From NCBI GenBank assembly GCA_964443745.1, contig CAYUEN010000022.1, forward strand, positions 1 through 29,479: 29,479 bases of DNA. The letters run 5' to 3'. The position numbers and the translations under genes are program-made. The notes under the pieces were generated by a model, which saw nothing but the letters and a program-made list of their open reading frames with translations, searched no databases and had not been told where the DNA came from. The stretch comes from CAYUEN01 sp964443745. GTDB taxonomy: Bacteria; Campylobacterota; Campylobacteria; Campylobacterales; QNZT01. Of the stretch, positions 23,699 to 29,479 are shown piece after piece (the first letter of the stretch is position 1; the number at the start of each line of letters is the position of its first letter).

Positions 23699-24966
23699 CA
23701 CCACAGCTCTTTCCCCGTTTTTACCACATCCACTCCATATTTTTCCCGCAGTTTCCGCGTCTGCGAATCGAGTCTCGTCGCTTTTTTGTCGAGATAGAGA
23801 TCGAAAAGCGAAATATCGCATCGGGGTTTTTCCCGGAAATTTCTAAGCGAGAGGGAGAGGCGGACGATCTCCTCTTGCGGGCGGGTATCGATCTGCCGAA
23901 AAAGGGCCAACGCCTCCTCCCTGAGGCGAAATTCGCTGAAAAGATGGGCAAAGGGGCGCTGTTTTTTCGTTTTGGTTCCGTAGCGGTAGCGGATGGATAG
24001 ATGGATCGTTCCCGGATACAGCTCCATTCGAATCGCGAGAAAGCTCAGATGCCGCACCAAAATCGTCAACCTCCTGCCTACTTCCGTTCGATCCGAAACG
24101 GGATCGAAAGTACGGGAGATACCGATCGATTTGCGGATCCTTCGATCGTGTACCGGTTCGTTCTCCTCTCCCGTGATACGTCGGTAGAGATCGCGTCCGC
24201 CTCGCCCCCAGCCGAAAAGAAGCGCCTTGGAGTCTTTTACGTCTCCGAGGCTCTTTTTGTGATAGCGGTGGAGTTTTTTGCCGAAAGCACGTCCGATTCC
24301 GGGGAAGGCGTCGATCGGGATATCGCGGATAAAGGCGTCTACATGATCGGCATGGACGATTTTGATTCCCGCCGGTTTGGCGAACGAAGTGGCGAGTTTG
24401 GCGATCCATTTGGTTGGAGCCGCCCCGATCGAGATCGGCAGATCGAATCGCGTCGCGATTCTTTGTTGGAGCTTGCGAGCGAAAGAGAGGATTTGCGGCT
24501 CTTCGACCCATCCCCGAAGATCGCCGAAAAACTCGTCGATACTGTATTGCTCCACGACGGGAATCTGCCCTCTCAGCCAGATCCGAAGATCGTTGGAGAG
24601 TCTGTGGTAGAGGGTGTGGTCGGGAGGCAGTACGATCAGGCCGGGGCAGCGTTCCATCGCCTCTTTGATGCTCATACCCGTTTTGATTCCGTAGTCTCTG
24701 GCTTCGTAGCTGGAGGTGATCACGATACCCCGGATCCGCTCCCCTTCCCTGAAAAAACGGTCGAAATCGACCTTTTCGTCGCGCGCGAAGAGCGTCGGAA
24801 CGAACGCCCCCCTGTTGTATGCGAAAAGACGAGTATGACGCGTTCGTTTATCGAAGATGAAAGGGTCGCTCCTGCCGCCCACGACGAGGGGACGCCCTTT
24901 GAGTGCGGGATTTTTCGTTCTTTCGGCAGAAGCGAAAAAGGCATCCAGATCCAAATGTATGATCAT
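23698..24966 (-). CDS. Y-family DNA polymerase (DinB/UmuC-like)
   Basis: This 422-residue translesion polymerase has catalytic Asp6 in HLDLDAFFASAE, the likely steric-gate Phe11, and the second acidic pair Asp144-Glu145 in YSIDEFFGDL. A helix-hairpin-helix follows (DAFPGIGRAFGKKLHRY, about 237-253), then a little-finger domain to the end. Relative to E. coli Pol IV there is an insertion of about 45 residues between VVGG (28-31) and GIVITSSYEARDYGIKTGM; I recall it as usual in Campylobacterota homologues. It lies downstream of a 31-residue ORF and is divergent from an S24-family repressor, recalling umuDC-type damage loci. It could be called DinB or UmuC-like; sequence alone does not decide. 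There is no beta-clamp motif that I can assign with confidence. Confidence 0.92.
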   Translation of the reverse strand: MIIHLDLDAFFASAERTKNPALKGRPLVVGGRSDPFIFDKRTRHTRLFAYNRGAFVPTLFARDEKVDFDRFFREGERIRGIVITSSYEARDYGIKTGMSIKEAMERCPGLIVLPPDHTLYHRLSNDLRIWLRGQIPVVEQYSIDEFFGDLRGWVEEPQILSFARKLQQRIATRFDLPISIGAAPTKWIAKLATSFAKPAGIKIVHADHVDAFIRDIPIDAFPGIGRAFGKKLHRYHKKSLGDVKDSKALLFGWGRGGRDLYRRITGEENEPVHDRRIRKSIGISRTFDPVSDRTEVGRRLTILVRHLSFLAIRMELYPGTIHLSIRYRYGTKTKKQRPFAHLFSEFRLREEALALFRQIDTRPQEEIVRLSLSLRNFREKPRCDISLFDLYLDKKATRLDSQTRKLREKYGVDVVKTGKELW

Positions 24967-24985
24967 CGCTTTTGCCGCTGTTGGA

Positions 24986-25081
24986 TCAGAGGACTTTTTC
25001 GTTCAGTCTAAGCATGAAGACTTCGATCGTCTCCAGCAGAAAATCGACGCTTCGATAGATCTCTTTGAGAAATTTTTTCAT
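24986..25081 (-). CDS. Small ORF (31 residues) ahead of the Y-family polymerase
   Basis: An ATG at 25081 is preceded by AAAAAGGAG with 6 bases of spacing, one of the best ribosome binding sites in the window. The peptide starts MKKFLKEIYRSVDFLLETIE and ends FMLRLNEKVL. It is predicted to be one amphipathic helix with a leucine/isoleucine/phenylalanine face. The stop is 19 bases before the polymerase ATG, whose own ribosome binding site is poor, so translation of this ORF may feed the polymerase. I recognise no family. It could be a polymerase- or clamp-binding peptide, a leader peptide for coupling, or a small membrane-associated protein. Confidence 0.65.
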   Translation of the reverse strand: MKKFLKEIYRSVDFLLETIEVFMLRLNEKVL

Positions 25082-25117
25082 TTTGACTCCTTTTTCGATG
25101 CTTTTTCTCTGGACATA

Positions 25118-25147
25118 TTGTAATAAAAATAGAGTTTATGGTAGAAT
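25118..25147 (+). promoter_or_regulatory. Promoter of the S24 repressor gene
   Basis: TTGTAA (25118-25123) and TAGAAT (25142-25147) are 18 bases apart. The predicted start near 25154 falls inside the palindrome at 25149-25167, a typical position for autorepression. The -35 is identical to that of the nuclease-like gene at 1041-1046. Confidence 0.55.
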
Positions 25148-25174
25148 TATATTTCAAAATGAAATATCTATCGA
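25146..25174 (-). promoter_or_regulatory. Promoter of the small ORF and Y-family polymerase
   Basis: On the minus strand TCGATA (25174-25169) and TATAAT (25151-25146) are 17 bases apart. The palindrome at 25149-25167 fills the spacer and touches the -10. An alternative -10, TACAAT (25122-25117), has no good -35. Confidence 0.5.
25149..25167. promoter_or_regulatory. Perfect 19-bp palindrome, candidate S24-repressor operator
   Basis: ATATTTCA-AAA-TGAAATAT has 8-bp perfect arms. It lies between the -35 and -10 of the leftward promoter and over the predicted start of the rightward promoter, so one bound dimer could silence both. A near-identical copy is at 1087-1105. That the adjacent repressor binds it is inferred. 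Confidence 0.65.
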
Positions 25175-25186
25175 AAAGGAGCGCGG

Positions 25187-25843
25187 ATGCTGGAGCTAAA
25201 AGACATTCTCCCCCGGATCAAAGATGTGATTTCCAAGGAGGTGGGAGATAAGAAGGTGTTTGATAAAGATGTGGCGCAGGCGCTCGGGATCAACCACCTC
25301 ACCTTCGCCACGATGAAAAAACGGGGAAAGATCCCCTACGAAGAGATTCTCGACTTTTGCGCCAAAAGGAAGATCTCCATCAACTGGCTGTTTTACAATC
25401 AGGCGACCCGTAGCCTGGAGGAGTCGACGGAGCGGTACGCGAACGTGCGCTATTTCGGAGATGTCTACGCGAGTGCGGGAGGAGGGGCGTTCAATTACGA
25501 AGAGGCTCCGGAATATCTGAGCCTCGATCCCCATATGGTCCGAATGATCGGCGGAGAGCGCGAAATCCCCAATATCGACGCGATCAACGTGCTGGGGGAT
25601 TCGATGGAGCCCACCTTCAAAGACGGGGATATCGTCTTTATCAACCGCAGCCTCTCCGACGTCACCAGGGGAGGGGTTTTCGTGATCTCGACACCGGGCG
25701 GGCTTTTCGTGAAGCGGGTACTGCTCAAAAGCGACGGAACGCTCGATCTGATTTCGGACAATAGCCTCTATTCGACCGAGAGCGTGATGCTTTCGGATGT
25801 GGAAGTGATCGGGAAAGTGGTCGGAAGCATGCGGGGGCTGTAG
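25187..25843 (+). CDS. CI-type repressor with LexA/UmuD-like S24 peptidase domain
   Basis: This 218-residue protein has an N-terminal phage-CI-type helix-turn-helix at residues about 22-70 (KKVFDKDVAQALGINHLTFA, ending ISINWLFYN). A linker and an S24 domain follow. The Ser-Lys dyad is Ser139 in VLGDSMEPTFKDGD and Lys176 in GGLFVKRVLL. Their 37-residue spacing equals that of LexA (119/156) and UmuD (60/97). A candidate self-cleavage site is Ala97-Gly98 in VYASAGGGAF. RecA-stimulated self-cleavage and derepression are therefore plausible. AAGGAG precedes the ATG by 5 bases. It is divergent from the small ORF-polymerase operon, with a shared palindrome between. It could instead be a domesticated prophage repressor; no other phage gene is nearby. 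Confidence 0.92.
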   Translation: MLELKDILPRIKDVISKEVGDKKVFDKDVAQALGINHLTFATMKKRGKIPYEEILDFCAKRKISINWLFYNQATRSLEESTERYANVRYFGDVYASAGGGAFNYEEAPEYLSLDPHMVRMIGGEREIPNIDAINVLGDSMEPTFKDGDIVFINRSLSDVTRGGVFVISTPGGLFVKRVLLKSDGTLDLISDNSLYSTESVMLSDVEVIGKVVGSMRGL

Positions 25844-25861
25844 AGGGAGGCGACTCCCTCT
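25842..25861. terminator. Hairpin between the S24 repressor and cyclophilin genes
   Basis: AGAGGGAG (25842-25849) pairs perfectly with CTCCCTCT (25854-25861) around the tetraloop GCGA, overlapping the repressor stop. It sits between convergent genes. No long T-run follows in either direction. Confidence 0.55.
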
Positions 25862-25870
25862 CTTCTACGC

Positions 25871-26362
25871 TCACCTCTCGGTGATCTCGATCGACTTGAT
25901 TTTGTCTCCCTGCTCGATCGCGTCGAGGACCTCGAAACTCTTCGTATCCTCTTTTTCGATACCGCCGAAGACGGTGTGTACGCCATCAAGATGGGGGCAG
26001 GGGACGAAGCAGATGAAAAACTGGCTTCCGCCCGTGTTGGGGCCGGCATGCGCCATCGAGATCGAGCCTCTTTCATGATGGTGGACGTTTTTCTCCGTTT
26101 CGCAGGGAATCGCCCATCCGGGACCGCCCGTACCGGTGCCGTGCGGGCATCCTCCCTGCGCCATGAATCCTTTGATGACACGATGGAAATTGAGATTGTC
26201 GTAAAATCCCTCTTTCGCCAGCGTGGCGAAGTTGGCGACGGTGTTGGGGACTTCGTCCACATAGAGTTTGACTCTGATATCCCCCTTGTCGGTATGGATG
26301 ATCGCGTACTGGAACTTTTCGAGCTCCTCGGGCGTATAGTCGTAGATTTTCAGTTTTCCCAT
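25871..26362 (-). CDS. Cyclophilin-type peptidyl-prolyl cis-trans isomerase
   Basis: This 163-residue protein has no signal peptide, so it is a cytoplasmic cyclophilin (PpiB-like). It speeds cis-trans isomerisation at proline bonds. Active-site segments are FHRVIKGFMAQGGCPHGTGTGG (catalytic Arg in FHRV, then the FMxQGG loop), SMAHAGPNTGGSQFFICF and HTVFGGI. The Trp that binds cyclosporin in human CypA is replaced around HLDGVHTVFG, as in many bacterial forms. AAAGGA precedes the ATG. A single gene with its own terminator hairpin downstream. Confidence 0.93.
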   Translation of the reverse strand: MGKLKIYDYTPEELEKFQYAIIHTDKGDIRVKLYVDEVPNTVANFATLAKEGFYDNLNFHRVIKGFMAQGGCPHGTGTGGPGWAIPCETEKNVHHHERGSISMAHAGPNTGGSQFFICFVPCPHLDGVHTVFGGIEKEDTKSFEVLDAIEQGDKIKSIEITER

Positions 26363-26470
26363 GGAAAAATCCTTTGGTCATGATGGCTTTTGAGCGATGA
26401 TTATATCCTTTCTATCCTTATTAGCTTTAAAGCGCCCCTGTTGTAAAATCGGTGGATACGAGGTGAAAAG

Positions 26471-27700
26471 ATGATGGTGATCAAAAACGGAGTGGTATGG
26501 CAGGAGGGTGAAGCGCGGCGAAGAGATCTGCGAATCGAAGAGGGGAAAATCCTACAGATCGCCCCCTCCCTCGCTCCCAAAGCGGATGAAGAGGTGCTCG
26601 ATGCCGAAGGCAAATGGTTGCTTCCGGGTATCGTCGATCTGAACGTGGGGCTTAGGGACCGCACTTTTACCAAACCGCATCTGGACGCTCTGTTGCAAGA
26701 AGCGTTGAATGCCGGCGTGACGACATGCCTGCTTCGTTCCGACTTCTCTCCCGCGGTGGACAATCCTACCTTCATGCAGCTACTCAAAAGCGAACTCTCT
26801 TCCAAAAGACCGAATCTTCTTTTCGGTATTCGCGGGGTGAGGGAGGAGGAGAGCAATACGATGAACGATATCGCGATCCTTCTGAAGGAGGGGGCTTCGG
26901 TCATTCAGGAGTACTCCTGGCGCAACAGCAATCTGTTGCGCCGTATCATGGAGTATGCGCAGATGAAGGAGGTTCCTCTTTTTTGTTATCCCGAAGATCC
27001 CTCTTTGAGCAACGGTGGCGTGATGCACGAAGGGGAGGTCTCTTTCAGGCTCGGGATTCCCGGTATCCCCGAGGTCGCGGAGATCAGCGAAGTGGCGAAG
27101 ATCACGGCGATGAGCAACTACTACGGCATCAAGACCCATCTGCAGAGTCTTTCGACGAAAGAGGCGATCGCGATCGTGGCACGTGCCAAATGGGAAAATC
27201 CGGGTATCTCCTGCGAAGTGCCGATCCACCATCTGCTGCTGGACGATCGCGCCTGCGAAGGATTCAACACCTCGGCCAAACTCATGCCTCCGTTGCGGGA
27301 TGCGAAAACCAAAGAGGCGCTGATCGAAGCGCTGCAGGAAGGAAGAATCGATACGATCACCTCTTTGCATTCGCCCCGTTCGGTATTGCAAAAAGATCGC
27401 CCTTTCGCACAGGCCGCCTACGGGGTGGACGCGTTGAGGCTCTTCCTGCCGCTGTGCTACACTTTCTTGGTCAAAGAGAGGATCGTCGATATACAGCGGC
27501 TCTTCGTGATGATCAGCGAACGCCCCGCACAGATTCTGGGATTGTCGAATCTGGGGAGGATAGAGGAGGGATATCGGGCGGATCTGCTGCTTTTCGATCC
27601 CTCGAGCGAGTGGGAGGTGGAAGAGACGACCTCTCCTTATTGCGGAACGAAGCTCAGTGGAAAGGTGACGCATACGATCTGCGGAGGAACTCTCTCATGA
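26471..27700 (+). CDS. Degenerate dihydroorotase (non-catalytic PyrC-like)
   Basis: This 409-residue protein follows the type I dihydroorotase/amidohydrolase fold throughout: N-terminal strands MVIKNGVVWQEGEARRRDL, then PGIVDLNVGLRD and the C-terminal GRIEEGYRADLLLFDP. The zinc motif HxH is replaced by Asn-Val-Gly in IVDLNVGLRD. The later catalytic D-H-x-P segment reads SLHSPRS. Both changes suggest no hydrolase activity. Such pseudo-dihydroorotases commonly act as structural partners of aspartate transcarbamoylase, and Campylobacterota often carry one beside a true PyrC elsewhere. GAGGTGAAAAG precedes the ATG at 26471; the ATG at 26474 is an alternative start. Its stop overlaps the MEMO1-family start (ATGA). 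The exact role is inferred. Confidence 0.85.
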   Translation: MMVIKNGVVWQEGEARRRDLRIEEGKILQIAPSLAPKADEEVLDAEGKWLLPGIVDLNVGLRDRTFTKPHLDALLQEALNAGVTTCLLRSDFSPAVDNPTFMQLLKSELSSKRPNLLFGIRGVREEESNTMNDIAILLKEGASVIQEYSWRNSNLLRRIMEYAQMKEVPLFCYPEDPSLSNGGVMHEGEVSFRLGIPGIPEVAEISEVAKITAMSNYYGIKTHLQSLSTKEAIAIVARAKWENPGISCEVPIHHLLLDDRACEGFNTSAKLMPPLRDAKTKEALIEALQEGRIDTITSLHSPRSVLQKDRPFAQAAYGVDALRLFLPLCYTFLVKERIVDIQRLFVMISERPAQILGLSNLGRIEEGYRADLLLFDPSSEWEVEETTSPYCGTKLSGKVTHTICGGTLS

Positions 27701-28500
27701 GAAGAGGTATGAGCGTGGCGGGATCCTTCTACCCCGCCACCTGCGAAGAGACGGAGGAGATGATCGCGGCGTTCAACGAAGCGCTGGACGAAAAGGCGGG
27801 TGAGAGCGGAGTGCCCGATCTTGCTCCCGAAGCGATCGTCGTGCCGCATGCCGGATACATCTATTCCGGCTTCACGGCCAATATCGCCTATCGGGTCGCC
27901 GCTTCGCGCGAAAAGACGAAGAGAGTGGTCGTGATCGGTCCTAGCCATAGGGTGGGATTCGCCGGTATCAGCGGGAGCTTCTTCGAGCGTTACGAAACAC
28001 CTTGCGGTGATCTTCCGATCGACGGGGCCTATCTGGATCTGCTTTCCGAACGGTTCGGTATCGGTTTTCTGGAAGCGGCCCACTACGAACACAGCACCGA
28101 AGTGCAGATGCCTTTCGTGCGCCACTACTTCGGCGAGGTTCCGGTGGTCGAATGCGTCTACTCCGAACCCGACCGCTCGATGCTCGCGGATTTGGTCGCT
28201 TTCGTACTGGAGGAGAGATCCACGCTTCTGGTGGTCAGTACCGATTTGAGTCACTACTACAGCGAAGCGGAGGCGGGCAGACGCGACGCTTTCTGTATCC
28301 GCGCACTCTCTTCGCTCGATCCCGGGGTTCTCTCTCAAGGATGCGAAGCATGCGGGATGATCGGTCTTGAGGCGTTGATCGTGGCGGCAAAAAGGCTCGG
28401 ACTCGAGTCGCAGATTCTCAATTACCGAACCAGCGCGGAGGTCACCCGGGATACGAAGAACGTGGTGGGATATCTGAGTGCCGCGATCTTCCGAAAGTGA
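27697..28500 (+). CDS. MEMO1-family protein (AmmeMemoRadiSam system protein B)
   Basis: This 267-residue protein has the MEMO fold motifs: SVAGSFYPATCEETEEMI at the start, VPHAGYIYSGFTAN, VVVIGPSHRVGF, HSTEVQMPFVRHYF, VVSTDLSHYYSEAEA and CEACGMIGLEALI. The His residues in PHAGY and PSHR and the Cys in EACGM match the metal-site positions known in MEMO1. Bacterial members are often found with AMMECR1 and a radical-SAM protein; neither is adjacent here. The biochemical function is not established; related folds are extradiol dioxygenases. The ATG overlaps the preceding stop, with GCGGAGG upstream, so it is translationally coupled to the pseudo-dihydroorotase. ATG at 27709 is an alternative start. 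Confidence 0.9.
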   Translation: MRRGMSVAGSFYPATCEETEEMIAAFNEALDEKAGESGVPDLAPEAIVVPHAGYIYSGFTANIAYRVAASREKTKRVVVIGPSHRVGFAGISGSFFERYETPCGDLPIDGAYLDLLSERFGIGFLEAAHYEHSTEVQMPFVRHYFGEVPVVECVYSEPDRSMLADLVAFVLEERSTLLVVSTDLSHYYSEAEAGRRDAFCIRALSSLDPGVLSQGCEACGMIGLEALIVAAKRLGLESQILNYRTSAEVTRDTKNVVGYLSAAIFRK

Positions 28501-28630
28501 TACCATTCGATACAGATATAAGAAAAAAATATATATTGTGTTGCAAAAAGTAGCATTTGGGAGTGCGTTTATCCGATTATAGATATACTTTTTGGATAAA
28601 TCTTTTGAATTGTGCACAGAAGGAGAAGAT

Positions 28631-29479
28631 ATGCATAAAGTGTTTCAGCCCAATCCGGAATTCAGCAAACAGGCCCGCATCAAAAGTATGGAGGCGTATT
28701 GGGATCTTGTCAAATCCGCCGAAGAGGATTTCGAGGGATTCTGGGACAGATACGCGAAAGAGAAGATAACGTGGGTGGAACCCTACGAGCGGGTGCTTGA
28801 TGAAAGCGACGCTCCCTTCTACAAGTGGTTTGTCGGCGGGAAGCTCAACGTCACGACACAGTGTATCGACAGACATCTTCCCACGCGCGGCGAAAAGACC
28901 GCGATCCTCTTCGAAGGCGAGAAGGGAGATATCCGGAAGATCAGCTACAACGAACTTCACCGCAGCGTCAACCGTTTCGCGAATCTGCTCAAAAACAGAT
29001 TCGGCATCCGAAAGGGCGATCGCGTCGTTCTCTATATGCCGATGATTCCCGAAGCGGCTTTCGCGATGCTCGCTTGTGCGCGTATCGGAGCGATCCATTC
29101 GGTCGTCTTCGGAGGTTTCAGCGCCGATGCGCTCAGGGACCGAATCGAGGATGCCGACGCGAAACTGGTGATCACGGCCGACGGCGCCTACCGACGCGGC
29201 AAACCCTATCTGCTCAAACCGGTGGTGGACGAAGCGCTGAAGCGTGGATGCGAATCGGTGGAAAACGTTCTGGTAGTCAGACGAAACAACGAAGAGATCG
29301 CGCTTTCCCAGGGACGGGACCATATCTACAACGATCTTGTCGAGGCGGAGTCTGATCGGTGCGAACCCGAAATCATGGAGAGTGAAGATCCTCTCTTTTT
29401 GCTCTATACCTCGGGAAGTACCGGCAAACCCAAAGGGGTCCAGCATGCGCAGGCGGGTTATATCCTCTGGGCACAGATG
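28631..29479 (+). CDS. acs: Acetyl-CoA synthetase (AMP-forming), cut by the window edge
   Basis: The first 283 residues are present, out of about 650 in the family. It activates acetate to acetyl-CoA via acetyl-AMP. Visible features are the N-terminal ACAS_N domain (AYWDLVKSAEEDFEGFWDRY, then PFYKWFVGGKLNVTTQCIDR), followed by the AMP-binding domain start, RKGDRVVLYMPMIPEA, ARIGAIHSVVFGGFSADALR and the phosphate-binding loop YTSGSTGKPKGV at about residues 261-272. AAGGAGAA precedes the ATG. The 130 bases upstream are AT-rich, including TATACT (28584-28589), a possible -10. It appears to be the first gene of its own transcript. Confidence 0.95.
   Translation, partial: MHKVFQPNPEFSKQARIKSMEAYWDLVKSAEEDFEGFWDRYAKEKITWVEPYERVLDESDAPFYKWFVGGKLNVTTQCIDRHLPTRGEKTAILFEGEKGDIRKISYNELHRSVNRFANLLKNRFGIRKGDRVVLYMPMIPEAAFAMLACARIGAIHSVVFGGFSADALRDRIEDADAKLVITADGAYRRGKPYLLKPVVDEALKRGCESVENVLVVRRNNEEIALSQGRDHIYNDLVEAESDRCEPEIMESEDPLFLLYTSGSTGKPKGVQHAQAGYILWAQM

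Noticed and set aside
24001..25011. 336-residue plus-strand ORF opposite the Y-family polymerase
   Set aside because: The minus strand has all polymerase motifs; the plus-strand product resembles no family.
26725..27696. N-terminal extension of the MEMO1-family gene
   Set aside because: The extension is an out-of-frame reading of the pseudo-dihydroorotase; the MEMO fold begins at 27697 with its own ATG overlap.

Overview
The window looks like a chromosomal segment of a member of the Campylobacterota (former Epsilonproteobacteria), probably a moderate-GC, free-living or vent-type lineage rather than Campylobacter or Helicobacter. This is inferred from gene content and order: lolA / secA / LolCE-type permease, the pdxJ-pdxA pair, a short Ppx/GppA protein, a degenerate dihydroorotase-like protein, and the absence of a lexA-type gene beside the Y-family polymerase. 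No rRNA, tRNA, CRISPR array or intact insertion sequence was seen. One 100-base run of N (7577-7676) is a scaffold gap that cuts the 3' ends of two convergent genes.

Layout. 1-1200 is strikingly AT-rich and holds one minus-strand gene, a PD-(D/E)XK-like / DUF5655-type protein, probably acquired by transfer. 1412-7576 is a plus-strand efflux operon: TetR regulator, RND pump, short periplasmic adaptor, TolC-like protein, then a SAM methyltransferase. 7677-10850 is a minus-strand operon: membrane diguanylate cyclase, lipoprotein alpha/beta hydrolase, membrane metallophosphoesterase. 10927-13952 holds a thiamine-binding-type protein, pdxJ-pdxA (minus) and a Ppx/GppA phosphatase. 14000-16364 pairs an L,D-transpeptidase with a Tat-exported MepK-like endopeptidase. 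16375-20878 is an envelope-export locus (LolA, SecA, LolCE-type permease). 20939-23066 is a three-gene pseudopilin operon, followed by a long-form ribosome hibernation factor. 23698-25843 is a compact damage-response-like module. 25871-28500 has a cyclophilin, a pseudo-dihydroorotase and a MEMO1-family protein, and acetyl-CoA synthetase runs off the right edge.

The most interesting region is 23698-25843. A CI-type repressor with a LexA/UmuD-like S24 protease domain (Ser139/Lys176 spaced 37 residues, candidate Ala97-Gly98 cleavage site) is divergent from a previously uncalled 31-residue ORF and a Y-family DNA polymerase. Their 105-base intergenic region contains a perfect 19-bp palindrome, ATATTTCA-AAA-TGAAATAT, placed where it could block both divergent promoters. 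Eighteen of the 19 bases recur at 1087-1105, upstream of the AT-rich nuclease-like gene. This suggests, as a hypothesis, a small LexA-independent SOS-like regulon.

Elsewhere, much of the window concerns the cell envelope: efflux, peptidoglycan cross-link making and cleavage, protein and lipoprotein export, and pseudopilins. Overlapping ATGA or TAGTG junctions show tight operons.
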